NCBI RefSeq assembly: GCF_026586665.1
Contig: NZ_JAODIY010000005.1
Span: 154,298 to 218,297, forward strand
DNA length: 64,000 bases
Direction of reading: 5' to 3'
DNA from: Halovenus rubra
Lineage (GTDB): Archaea > Halobacteriota > Halobacteria > Halobacteriales > Haloarculaceae
Shown: piece after piece, positions 35,335 to 44,438 of the stretch
How the letters are laid out: each line of letters starts with the position of its first letter
Numbering within the stretch: position 1 is the stretch's first letter
Translations under genes and position numbers: made by a program
Notes under the pieces: model-generated
The model's input: the letters and a program-made list of their open reading frames with translations, nothing else
Told to the model about the DNA's origin: nothing
Databases searched by the model: none

Positions 35335-37281
35335 TCATCGACTGGCCCACCCCCAGGCTATCTCAACGTTCGTAAACTCAAAGCGGACACCGCCGTCGTC
35401 TCCTTCGGTCAGTTTGACATCCCAGTTATGTGCTTCGGCCACCCGGCGCACAATCGAGAGTCCAAACCCTGTTCCGTCACTACTTGTGGTGTGGCCGTGG
35501 TCAAATACCTCTTCGCGCTGATCTGTCGGAATGCCTCCTCCATCGTCCTCGACGAAAAAGCCGGTCGTCGAAGAAATATCGCTGGTGGTGTCCTCAATCT
35601 GACCGACAGTGATTGTGACTGGCGGCTCGTTGTGGTCGATTGCATTCCGAAAGAGGTTCTCTAGAATGTGTAATAGCCGTTCGCGGTCTGCGTTGATATT
35701 TACACTCTCCTCGATAGTCAGTTGTGCGCTCTCTGCATTGACGTGTTGCCATGCCTCTACTGCACCGCTTTTGAGTGAGACGGCTGTTACATCCTCGATT
35801 GCTTTGCCCGCACGAGAGAGCGTCAACAGGTCGTCAATCATCGCTTCCATGCGCGTGAGGCCGTCTTCTATCTTCTCGAAATGGCCTGCCCCCGGTTCCC
35901 TGCGTGCAAGTTCGAGACGAGAGACCACTGTGTTGAGTGGATTCCTGAGGTCGTGGGCCACGATTCCGGTGAACTGTTCGAGCTGATCTTTTTTCTGGCG
36001 AAGTATCCGGTCTGATTCAACCCGGGTCAAGGCAGCAGCGGCGAGCTTTGTCAAAATGCGCATAATTTGGCTGTCCGTCCGATCGTATGCGTTGGTCTTT
36101 GGATCGCCACAGCTGAACACTCCATGGTCGCCAATTGGTACGTACAGCCCCGACCGTAACGTCCCCCGTTCGTACTCGTCTTGGGTTCCAGCCAAATCGT
36201 CGAAGACTTCGGACTCATTACGGCGATAGCTCCGGGCAGCCGGGACATCCTCTCCGACGTGGTAATCCGGGCGCTGCCCAGCGGCTTCGACGTTTTCTTT
36301 TGTTGTCGCATACACCCGGAGTACCGTCTCATTCTCGTCAACGAGACGAATGACTGCCCTAGCGTATCCGAGAATGTTTTTCGCTGCTTCGATGGTTATC
36401 TCTGCAACGTCATCTCGCGACGTTGCTTGCATTAACTCTTGTCCAGCTGAGTGAAGCACCTTGAAGTGTTCCTCTCGTTGTTTGAGGTGTGTAATATCTT
36501 GACAGTATCCTCTGACACGAATGCACGAGTCGTCGCTGGGCACGCGCTGCCCACGAACACGGACCCACTGCCTGCCTTCGGTCTCTAATTGCAGTATCTC
36601 ATCAACGCTTGATCCCTGCTGTGTCACTCTATGAAATTCCTCTGTAGCTGTCGCTTGTGTTTCCTGTGTGTACAAACTAATAAGCTCGTCGAGTGTCAGC
36701 CATCTCTCACCCGATAACTCATGGATTGTCCCAGCGGTTTCATCTAGCCAGATTTTACCTGTCTCGGTATTATACTCCCAGACACCGATATCAGCGATAT
36801 CGAAGGCGGTTTCAAGTCGCTCGCGCTTTTGTAACCGGTTCTGCCGGACGAGCGTCTCGATACGATCGCGGAGTTCGGTGTACCCAGCCGATAACTGCTC
36901 GGCCCGGAAGTACGCCGTGATATTTGCGTCTACCACTGCGCCCGGGCTAGGCTCTGTTTTTGCGCTTGCAAGAAGAGTCGTTGGCCCCTCGAAAAGAAAC
37001 CCGTTAACCTCCGAAATAAACTCTGTGCCGTGTTGCTCTGGGAAAACGTATTCAACGACGATGCAGTCAAAACACTCCGAATTGAGCGCTGTTCGCGCTG
37101 TCTCAGAGGTCGTCACAGTCGTAATAGACAAATTCTCTGACCCAGCGTCGATAGCGCTTACAATGTCGTCAGTCCACTCATCGCCGACGTACAGGATACT
37201 GATGGGCTGTTGTGGTGGTCCAGCTACAGCGGAGTGCCACCCTTCGGACTGTCGTGTCTTATCTCCTTGTCCCCCTGTCAT
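35335..37281 (-). CDS. Multi-domain sensor histidine kinase (REC-like, PAS, GAF)
   Basis: A 648-residue soluble kinase. A receiver-like domain covers about 27-140, where a typical phospho-Asp site is uncertain. PAS follows at about 155-265 and GAF at about 275-420. The HisKA box FTGIVAHDLRNPLN lies near residue 435. The ATPase domain has N-box ENLFRNAIDHN and glycine boxes DDGGGIP and GTGFGLS. There are no membrane helices, so it senses cytoplasmic signals. No partner response regulator is adjacent. The PEP-hydrolase-like remnant diverges upstream. Confidence 0.88.
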   Translation of the reverse strand: MTGGQGDKTRQSEGWHSAVAGPPQQPISILYVGDEWTDDIVSAIDAGSENLSITTVTTSETARTALNSECFDCIVVEYVFPEQHGTEFISEVNGFLFEGPTTLLASAKTEPSPGAVVDANITAYFRAEQLSAGYTELRDRIETLVRQNRLQKRERLETAFDIADIGVWEYNTETGKIWLDETAGTIHELSGERWLTLDELISLYTQETQATATEEFHRVTQQGSSVDEILQLETEGRQWVRVRGQRVPSDDSCIRVRGYCQDITHLKQREEHFKVLHSAGQELMQATSRDDVAEITIEAAKNILGYARAVIRLVDENETVLRVYATTKENVEAAGQRPDYHVGEDVPAARSYRRNESEVFDDLAGTQDEYERGTLRSGLYVPIGDHGVFSCGDPKTNAYDRTDSQIMRILTKLAAAALTRVESDRILRQKKDQLEQFTGIVAHDLRNPLNTVVSRLELARREPGAGHFEKIEDGLTRMEAMIDDLLTLSRAGKAIEDVTAVSLKSGAVEAWQHVNAESAQLTIEESVNINADRERLLHILENLFRNAIDHNEPPVTITVGQIEDTTSDISSTTGFFVEDDGGGIPTDQREEVFDHGHTTSSDGTGFGLSIVRRVAEAHNWDVKLTEGDDGGVRFEFTNVEIAWGWASR

Positions 37282-37629
37282 TCGATTTCACTGCGATTCA
37301 ATAAACCGCAATATGCCCGACCTGACGAGACAACTGTGCTTGGAACTACTAGCTGACTGTACGTGTATAACCTTTTTGTGGTCGCGTCGACTCCGCTGTC
37401 CCTGTCTGAAGGCGGTCTCTGTCTGGCCTGCTGTGTCTGAGTAGCGCCCCAACGTTGGGCTGTTTTTCGCTTGGAACTGCCCCGGTGTTCCAGCATGGCT
37501 GTACAGAGTTTTGCAGTCTGACTCGGCAAATATCCAACACACAGTCGTTGGTAGGTGTCTTTGTTGGTTTCTCATACGTCTGGTGTGTGTCTCATAAGTT
37601 CGCGGTCACTGTGTTCTCTATTATTTAAA
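37282..37629. other. Intergenic stretch between sensor kinase and PEP-hydrolase-like remnant
   Basis: No gene is seen. It holds a TATA-like GGTTATAC on the minus strand for the kinase and TTATTTAAAAA near 37620 pointing toward the remnant and the Tm-1-like gene. The missing 5' part of the remnant should lie here but cannot be found, so it was deleted. Confidence 0.4.
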
Positions 37630-38059
37630 AACATCGAGACGACGGAGATAGGATACGACAAGGAAGTTGATATAATTCAGGAGGCCGCTGAACAGGGCAT
37701 GCTCACGTGTCCATACGTCTTCAATGAGTCCAAACCACGCCAAATAACCGAAGTAGGTGCCGACATCATTGTTCCACATGGGACTGATAACATCTGGTGA
37801 TAGTGGCGCGGAAACGGTACTTGAGCCTGATACTTTCGCTGAGCGCGTCCAGGCACATCACGATGCTGCCAAGGCGGCGTCTGAAACTGTGGTGAGTCCC
37901 TGTCATAGCGGACCAACTGCCTGGCCTGACGATGCCGAATACATCTTTCCCGAAACGGCTGGTGTTGTCGGTTTCTCTAGAGCGTCGAATCTCGAAGGAC
38001 GTCCGACCGAAGATGCTATCGAAACGCAGGCACGAGAGTTCAAACAGATAGAGTTGTAA
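37630..38059 (+). pseudogene. Remnant of a PEP-hydrolase-like TIM-barrel gene
   Basis: Two reading frames supply the last half of a phosphoenolpyruvate hydrolase-like (Tm-1 C-terminal) protein. GYDKEVDIIQEAAEQGMLTCPYVF and GADIIVPH come in one frame; MGLITSGDSGAET and the rest to VGFSRASNLEGRPTE come in the other. The shift is at about 37775-37785, where VPH-MGL is expected, and fits loss of two bases from a CACA repeat. The N-terminal half is also gone. The intact family member is about 275 residues. One base separates its stop from the Tm-1-like gene, its normal partner. Confidence 0.75.
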
Positions 38060-38060
38060 G

Positions 38061-39266
38061 ATGGCTATTGTTCTCATCGGAACGCTGGATACGAAAGCCG
38101 AAGAGATAGCGTTTGCCAGAGATGTTCTTGAAGCCAGCGGTACAGCGGTTCACGTCGTCGATACGGGAATTCTTGACGAACCAGGATTCGAGCCTGATAC
38201 GACAGCAAGTGAAGTTGCTACCGGTGCCGACACGTCACTTGGGGCAGTTCGTAACAACGCCGACCGAGGTACGGCAATCGAGGTGATGGCTGATGGTGCG
38301 GCGACCGTCGCAACTCAGCTTCACGAAGAAGGCGTTCTCGACGGCGTTCTCGGGCTTGGTGGGTCCGGGAACACATCGATTGCCACCACGGCGATGCGGG
38401 CACTTCCTGTCGGCGTTCCGAAGGTAATGGTTTCGACGATGGCGTCGGGAGATACTGAACCGTACGTTGGAGCAACTGATATTGCAATGATAAACTCTGT
38501 TGTGGACGTGGAAGGACTAAACCAACTCTCCCGACAGGTCATCACAAACGCTGCGATGGCAGTTGTTGGTATGGCTACCGCCGACCCTGCTGTCGAGGTC
38601 GATACTGGACCGACAATCGGTATCACGATGTTTGGTGTGACAACTCCGTGTGTACAGGCTGCCCGAACCGCTCTCGAAGATGAGGGGTACGAAACGATTG
38701 TCTTCCACGCTACCGGAACCGGTGGGCAGGCAATGGAGTCTCTGGTTCGTGAAGGGGTTATCGACGGCGTCCTCGATGTCACGACGACCGAACTTGCAGA
38801 CGAACTCGTTGGCGGAGTTCTCTCGGCTGGCTCGGCCCGGCTTGATGCTGCTGGCGAGGCTGCTATTCCACAGGTTGTCTCGCTGGGTGCACTGGATATA
38901 GTTAACTTCGGACCACGCGAATCTGTCCCCGAGGAATTCGAGAACCGGCAGCTCCACAGTCACAACCCACAGGTGACGTTGATGCGTACGACCCCAGTAG
39001 AGAACAAACGACTCGGCAAACTCATTGCAGACAAACTCAACGCAGCCACCGGGCCGACGACGCTTGCAGTACCACGGGGTGGACTTTCATTGCTTGATGT
39101 CCCCGGTGAGAGCTTTCACAACCCTGCAGCTGACCAAGCGCTTGTTCGGTCACTCAAAGAACATCTAAACGACGATGTCGAACTTATCGAGTCCGAGACT
39201 GACATCAACGACGAGGCTTTCGCTCAGCGACTCGTAAAAGCACTTATGGCAGCGATGCGTGACTGA
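38061..39266 (+). CDS. Tm-1-like ATP-binding domain protein (UPF0261)
   Basis: A 401-residue protein matching UPF0261. It has IGTLDTKAEEIAFARD at the N-terminus, the glycine-rich GVLGLGGSGNTSIATTAMRALPVG near residue 95 split around GGSGNTS, then GVPKVMVSTMASGD and a C-terminal PRGGLSLLDVPGE. It is related to the N-terminal domain of the tomato mosaic virus resistance protein Tm-1. It normally pairs with a PEP-hydrolase-like barrel, which here is a broken gene immediately upstream. The metabolic role is unknown. Confidence 0.85.
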   Translation: MAIVLIGTLDTKAEEIAFARDVLEASGTAVHVVDTGILDEPGFEPDTTASEVATGADTSLGAVRNNADRGTAIEVMADGAATVATQLHEEGVLDGVLGLGGSGNTSIATTAMRALPVGVPKVMVSTMASGDTEPYVGATDIAMINSVVDVEGLNQLSRQVITNAAMAVVGMATADPAVEVDTGPTIGITMFGVTTPCVQAARTALEDEGYETIVFHATGTGGQAMESLVREGVIDGVLDVTTTELADELVGGVLSAGSARLDAAGEAAIPQVVSLGALDIVNFGPRESVPEEFENRQLHSHNPQVTLMRTTPVENKRLGKLIADKLNAATGPTTLAVPRGGLSLLDVPGESFHNPAADQALVRSLKEHLNDDVELIESETDINDEAFAQRLVKALMAAMRD

Positions 39267-39328
39267 GGTGGCAGTGTTTCTGCTTGTAGCGTTGCCGAAA
39301 CTGACTCAGCAAGCACAACGGCACATTA

Positions 39329-41155
39329 CTATGACAGAAACTGGATTGTGACGACGCTGCCTCGTGGCTCATTTTCACTGAATGTTACCGTGCCATCCGA
39401 GTACGTGACAATGAGATGAGCAAGCCAGAGGCCGAGACCGCTCCCGTGGTACAGTTGTTCGATTGCGGTGCCATGAGTCAGTACTTTTCGGTCCATCTCG
39501 GGGATACCTGGCCCATCGTCTGCAACGTGGAGTGTTGAGTTACCGGAGTTTGCCAATAACTGTACCTCGACAGATGGCTCTTTTTTATCCGAATGGACTA
39601 CTGCATTCTCCAGTAACTCGATAAAGGCCTGTTCGAGTGTCGACGTTGCATGTACTGCACAGGCGTCTGGCAGGTCACACGAAATATTTGCTGCCGGATA
39701 TTTGTCTGATATCCTGCCACAGACAGATTCGACGATGGTAACGAGGTCGACGGTTCGCTCGCCTGGCTGTTCTGTCAGGAATTTCGTAATCTTCCGTTCT
39801 TTTTCCACAGTGCGGTTAATTCTCTGGCTTGTCGCATGAATTCGTTCAGCGTCTGTGGCCGTCTCACCGCTGTTTGCTGCTGCTATTTTCTCGGCAAACA
39901 TCCCGATTGTCGTCATATTGTTGCGGAGATTATGCCTGAGCACCCTATCGATTACTTGCAACTGGTTTTCTCGGGTCTGGAGACCTGTGATATCCCGACA
40001 GATTGCAATTGTCCCTTCGATTGTTCCTTCTTCCCCGTAGTAGGGATATCGGATTGTCGAGAAGGTCGCAGACTCAACCGTTGAGAAACTGGGTGAAATC
40101 GTATACTGAACTGCGTGCTCCTGTGTGAGGACTTGTTGCTTGCGTGCCTCGATACGGGCGGCTGATTCCTCGTCCATAAACGCATACTCTGTTTTGCCCA
40201 GAAGCTCCTGTTTGGTGTGTCCAGTGTACTCCACTAAAGCTTCGTTGACGAGGCAGAAACGCCCATCACAATCTTGTAACATAATTGGATCGCCGACACG
40301 CTCAACGATATCTTTGAACCGCTCAAGTCGGTGCTCGGCCTCGACACGTTGTGTGATATCTGATTGCAGGGCGACGAATTTTATCGGCTCGCCGTGTTCG
40401 TTCATAACCGGTGCAATCGTCTGAAATGCGTGGTACACGCTGTTATCTTTTCGCTGATTGATGATTTCTTCTTTCCAGACCTCGCCGCCAGAAATTGTAT
40501 CCCACAACCGGTCGAAGTACGCCGGACTCATTTCCCCGGAATCAAGCATCTGTGGTGTTTCCCCTAGTGCTTCAGATGACGCGTAGCCAGTCATCTCCTC
40601 GAATGCGTGGTTGACATATTCGATAGTCCCATCGAGAGCAGTAATATAGATAGCGTGCCCGGCCGCGTCTGCTGCCTGCTTGAACTTCCGCAGCTGTTGT
40701 TGTTTTCTGTCGAGTTTGAGCGACTGTGACCGAAGACGCAATAATGCCTTTGTCCGCCACTCTAACTCTGCTTTCTTGATTGGCATCGACACGACCTCGT
40801 CGACGGTTTCAAAGACGACACCGTCTGCAATCTCGCCTTGGTCTGTACTGATAACCGAGATATCCGCTTCTGGAAGGAGCAAGAGACACGGCAACAAAAC
40901 CGATTCAGCCTCACGCTTTCTCTCTCTCTCTCGAAGAGTCTCGCCATGCGTTTTTAATGCATCCCCATCGAGGATACAGCAGTCGAAATCAGCCGAACTG
41001 ACCTGTTCATCCGGCGAGACAAGTGTGTATACCTCGTGTGACTCAACCCAGTTGACCAGTAGGCGCTGGTCTCCATCTCCGGTAAGCAATGGGAGAATCC
41101 GTGTTGCCTCGGAGTCAGGCCCCGGCTCGTCAAACGACCCCTGACGAACAGTCAT
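39329..41155 (-). CDS. PAS-domain sensor histidine kinase
   Basis: A 608-residue soluble kinase. It has a receiver-like N-terminus (about 15-140), a coiled linker, and two PAS domains (about 155-265 and 275-390; AIYITALDGTIEYVNHAFEEMTGY belongs to the first, in part). The His box is VLRHNLRNNMTTIG, of the haloarchaeal HisKA_7 kind. The ATPase has ENAVVHS, DDGPGIP and GSGLGLW. ATG 41155 was preferred to 41185. The KaiC-like ATPase lies upstream on the same strand, so the two may form one signalling unit. Confidence 0.88.
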   Translation of the reverse strand: MTVRQGSFDEPGPDSEATRILPLLTGDGDQRLLVNWVESHEVYTLVSPDEQVSSADFDCCILDGDALKTHGETLRERERKREAESVLLPCLLLLPEADISVISTDQGEIADGVVFETVDEVVSMPIKKAELEWRTKALLRLRSQSLKLDRKQQQLRKFKQAADAAGHAIYITALDGTIEYVNHAFEEMTGYASSEALGETPQMLDSGEMSPAYFDRLWDTISGGEVWKEEIINQRKDNSVYHAFQTIAPVMNEHGEPIKFVALQSDITQRVEAEHRLERFKDIVERVGDPIMLQDCDGRFCLVNEALVEYTGHTKQELLGKTEYAFMDEESAARIEARKQQVLTQEHAVQYTISPSFSTVESATFSTIRYPYYGEEGTIEGTIAICRDITGLQTRENQLQVIDRVLRHNLRNNMTTIGMFAEKIAAANSGETATDAERIHATSQRINRTVEKERKITKFLTEQPGERTVDLVTIVESVCGRISDKYPAANISCDLPDACAVHATSTLEQAFIELLENAVVHSDKKEPSVEVQLLANSGNSTLHVADDGPGIPEMDRKVLTHGTAIEQLYHGSGLGLWLAHLIVTYSDGTVTFSENEPRGSVVTIQFLS

Positions 41156-41409
41156 GATGAGACCACCGCACTGTTGACCGAACAACAGTTGAGTCCAACT
41201 GGTGACGCCTCGCTAATGATTTCGTGTACTCGGTGCCGGACGTGGGCCAGCGTTCTGTCGTTAGATACACGCTTGTCCACGTGCTTCGAAAGCGGACAGA
41301 AGCGGTCCATCTGTGTTAGCGTGTTTTGAGATCCGTTCATGATTTTGCCGGGAATGTATTGTGTTTCCTCGCTGTACCCTTGTTGGGTCGTTGTCGAGAA
41401 GCGAAACAG

Positions 41410-42861
41410 CTACTCCGTCTCACTACCGGAGGGATTCCACTCCGGGGTGCCCGTGAGAATGCCCCGAAGCTGTGGCAGGGGGTCTCCAACTTGAATGCCG
41501 TCTTTTGTTATTTCGAGTTCACGAAGGCTCCGCTCGAAGTCGCTCGTTCGCATTTTTAGCGTTCCGATAACTTTCCGCATCTCACCGCCGTACTCGACGT
41601 GGCGCAGGAAAACGATGTTGTCGGCAAGATTGCTTGTCCGTTCCTCCGTTGCCTGAAAGTCGCCAGTAATGTTGTGGACTTCGTTGATAAGAAACGTCGA
41701 AACACCGACAGCCCGCAGGAACCGACCAACTCGCAACAGTGCGCTCGTCGGGTCTTCGATCCCACGGAGATTTTGCTGGAAGCCCTGTGTTCCATCAATC
41801 ATCACCACCTCTGTCCCGTCCGAGACTGTCTCTCGGACCATGTGCTCGAACTCACCGACTGTGAACTCGTTTGGGTCAATCTCGACGACAGAAAGCTGTC
41901 CATCTTCCAGTGCAGTCTGTAATGGGATACCGATGGCGTCGGCCCGCTTTTGAAGTGTCCGCTGGGACTCTTCGAATTGGAAGAGAACGCCTTTCTTGTT
42001 ACCAAGTGCGGCTTGAGTCAGAAACTGCAACCCAGTCGTGGTCTTCCCGACACCTGTGGGACCACTCAAGATTGTTACGGTCCCCTGCTCGATGCCGCCG
42101 TACAGTAACTCGTCGAGTTCTGAGACGCCTGATGACAGCGTGCCAGCTGGCACTTCCCGCGTTTGTTTGCCCGGGACGAGTGTCGGCCAAACAGTCAACC
42201 CATCCTTGCTAATTCCGTAGAAATGTTTACCACGTCGGAACGAAGAGCCTCTGAACTTTGAGACAGTCACTGCTCGACTGCCCTCGTCGACCTCAAGCGA
42301 GATGACCGCATCGACGAGAAACTGCAGGTCGTCGTCGGTGATAGCCCCACTAGCCTGTGAGGTGAGCATCACTGTTGCGTCCACGTCCTTGAGATGGTCG
42401 AGCAGGCCAAGAATTCCTGTCCGGAACTGCCGTTCATCGCTCGTCAGATACCGGAACTCTGTTATCGGGTCAAGTAACACCCGGTCAGGGTTGACATCGG
42501 CAATTGTCTCACGGAGGTGAGCGACGAACTCCGGTTGCTCTACTTCGGCAGATTCAAACAGCGAGTAAGAGCTGTCTTCTGTGAACTCTTCCTCTGTTGG
42601 CGAGAGGTTGTGAAAAGAAATCTCCTCAGCCTCCAGACCGAACGTCTCAGCTGTCTCTTCGACGTACGTCTGTGGCTCGCCCATGTTGACATAGAGACTT
42701 GCCTCTCCAGCCTTAACGCCCGCTGATAAAAAGTAGAGCCCAAAAATCGTTTTGCCGGCGCCCGGCGGCCCGCGGACGAGAACGTTCCGGTTGTTGATGA
42801 GGCCCCCAGCCAACACCTCATCTAGTCCCTCGCTGCCGGTCGAAACACGTTTGATTTTCAT
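41410..42861 (-). CDS. KaiC-like double-RecA ATPase
   Basis: A 483-residue protein with two RecA/KaiC domains. The first Walker A is GPPGAGKT (31-38) and the second is GPTGVGKT (267-274). Each is preceded by the KaiC signature SGxxxLDExLxGG (TGSEGLDEVLAGG; SGVSELDELLYGG). Walker B-like strands are DRVLLDP and VVMIDG. Cyanobacterial KaiC is the clock ATPase; archaeal homologues are linked to diurnal or signalling control. A TCTTTAAAAC TATA element lies about 25 bases before the ATG. A sensor kinase follows downstream. Confidence 0.9.
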   Translation of the reverse strand: MKIKRVSTGSEGLDEVLAGGLINNRNVLVRGPPGAGKTIFGLYFLSAGVKAGEASLYVNMGEPQTYVEETAETFGLEAEEISFHNLSPTEEEFTEDSSYSLFESAEVEQPEFVAHLRETIADVNPDRVLLDPITEFRYLTSDERQFRTGILGLLDHLKDVDATVMLTSQASGAITDDDLQFLVDAVISLEVDEGSRAVTVSKFRGSSFRRGKHFYGISKDGLTVWPTLVPGKQTREVPAGTLSSGVSELDELLYGGIEQGTVTILSGPTGVGKTTTGLQFLTQAALGNKKGVLFQFEESQRTLQKRADAIGIPLQTALEDGQLSVVEIDPNEFTVGEFEHMVRETVSDGTEVVMIDGTQGFQQNLRGIEDPTSALLRVGRFLRAVGVSTFLINEVHNITGDFQATEERTSNLADNIVFLRHVEYGGEMRKVIGTLKMRTSDFERSLRELEITKDGIQVGDPLPQLRGILTGTPEWNPSGSETE

Positions 42862-43108
42862 TATTATATACCTGTTTTAAAGATACTTTATCTTGTCGGG
42901 CACTGTGTCGGTAGTGAATTTGAGAGGGTGGGGCGTTCTTGGAGTCGGTGTTCATGCCACTCACAGAACTCTTCGAGAAGGGTTTGACGGCACAATACAA
43001 TGACGTGGGTCTTCGATAGAGTGTTGCCGTCCTATCGTGTCGAACAGTTTCGACAAGTCACCACTCACCCGCCACAGCGTTTATGGACCAATCGAACGAA
43101 TACCACAT

Positions 43109-43828
43109 ATGGATATAAGAGATGCGCTACCATATGACAAACCAGCACTGAGAGATGTTGCACGTCGCTCGCTCGAAGCCTCGTACCCCCTTGACCCAAC
43201 TACTATCACGGCGGCTGTGGATGAATGGTACGCCAAGGAGACGCTTGATGAGCGTGTTCAGCAAGACAAACAGCTGTTGCTCGTCGCCGAACAAAACGAG
43301 CAAGTGGTTGGCTTTGCAGACGCCGAACAGACCGGCGAATCGACGGCCGAACTCTACTGGCTCCACGTCGACCCAGCCTATCGAACAGAGTCGTACGGCG
43401 AACGACTGTTTGAGAAGGTCAGAGCAACGTTTGAAAATCGTGGCGTCCCAAATCTGCTAGGGCGCGTACTCGCTGTCAACACAGCAGGTGGGGGATTTTA
43501 CGAACGTCACGGAATGGAGAAAGTCGGCGAGGAGACCGTCGATATTGACGGGACGAGCTACGCCCAAGAGATTTATGCGGAAGGTGACACAGATGCTGAG
43601 GCACTTCATGTCGACGGGACGACGGTCTATATCGACCACACGGCGACGGAGTCGGGGTCACTTGGTCAGTTCCACCTCGTTTACGCCGAGGAAGATGGTG
43701 AGCACTACGGCTACTGGTGTGCGAAGTGTGAATCGCTTGCCAACGCAATGGACGCGATGGGTCGTATCCAATGTGACGGCTGCGGGAACACGCGGAAACC
43801 GACTCGCTGGGACGCCGCCTACTTGTAA
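43109..43828 (+). CDS. GNAT acetyltransferase fused to a zinc ribbon
   Basis: A 239-residue protein. Residues 1-150 are a GNAT domain, with LYWLHVDPAYRTESYGERLF, where the acetyl-CoA loop is slightly degenerate, then AVNTAGGGFYERHGM. Residues 160-239 form a beta-rich domain ending in two CxxC pairs (WCAKCESL and CDGCGNTRKP), a zinc ribbon as in haloarchaeal DUF5816 fusions. The acceptor substrate is unknown. ATG 43109 follows TTTATGG at the leaderless distance. Confidence 0.82.
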   Translation: MDIRDALPYDKPALRDVARRSLEASYPLDPTTITAAVDEWYAKETLDERVQQDKQLLLVAEQNEQVVGFADAEQTGESTAELYWLHVDPAYRTESYGERLFEKVRATFENRGVPNLLGRVLAVNTAGGGFYERHGMEKVGEETVDIDGTSYAQEIYAEGDTDAEALHVDGTTVYIDHTATESGSLGQFHLVYAEEDGEHYGYWCAKCESLANAMDAMGRIQCDGCGNTRKPTRWDAAYL

Positions 43829-44438
43829 AGGACTGCGACTGTCGACCGTTGTACAACTGCTTTGGATGTTCTCCTAACCAGCCATCCAAGCGAACGACGT
43901 TCGGTCACACTTCTGTTCGCAACCTCGGTAACGAAGCTACACCATCACTCTCGGACGAGAAATACCTGAGATTGAACAGCTCTGTTTTTGTGTCGGTATC
44001 TGGATGCCAATGGCACTCTTCTTGTATTGTCATGGCTGTTTGGTGGTGCTGTCTCTGTCGGATGGTATCCTCGATATGGGTCTGCACGGCCAGTACGAAC
44101 CGGCTTTGAGTTAGACGCTCAACGGGAAGTGGCTCCAGCGCGCTGAGAGGCTGTCGTCTATAACATGGCCGCGAAGTACGACAGCAGTGCCGGGAAGTGG
44201 AACAGGGCCTACGACACCGCCGATACGACTGCTTCATTGTTCCTCTCTCTTTGTTCAGGAACTTTGGATTCGTCAGCGCGGAGACCACTGCTGCAAACTC
44301 CCTGTGAGGCCGAGTTGAAGCAAGTGTTCGGTATCGTGGGTAGCCGTGTCCGTCTCGGGAGCTGACTTCTATTTCTGAAACAGAGAAAATGATACACAAC
44401 TAAGTACTTCGACACTTCACTGTCATGATGAGGTCCCC
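43829..44438. other. 610-base gap with no supported gene
   Basis: Several frames are open here but none looks like protein: composition is Cys/Arg/Ser-rich with no motif. A hydrophobic stretch on the minus strand near 44180-44225 (ALFHFPALLSYFAAML) is interrupted by stops on both sides and may be debris of a lost membrane protein. The promoter of the secreted protein at 44439 should lie at the right end. Confidence 0.35.

Noticed and set aside
42954..43019. A 21-codon frame between the KaiC-like and GNAT genes
   Set aside because: Too short, no promoter or ribosome site, no family resemblance.
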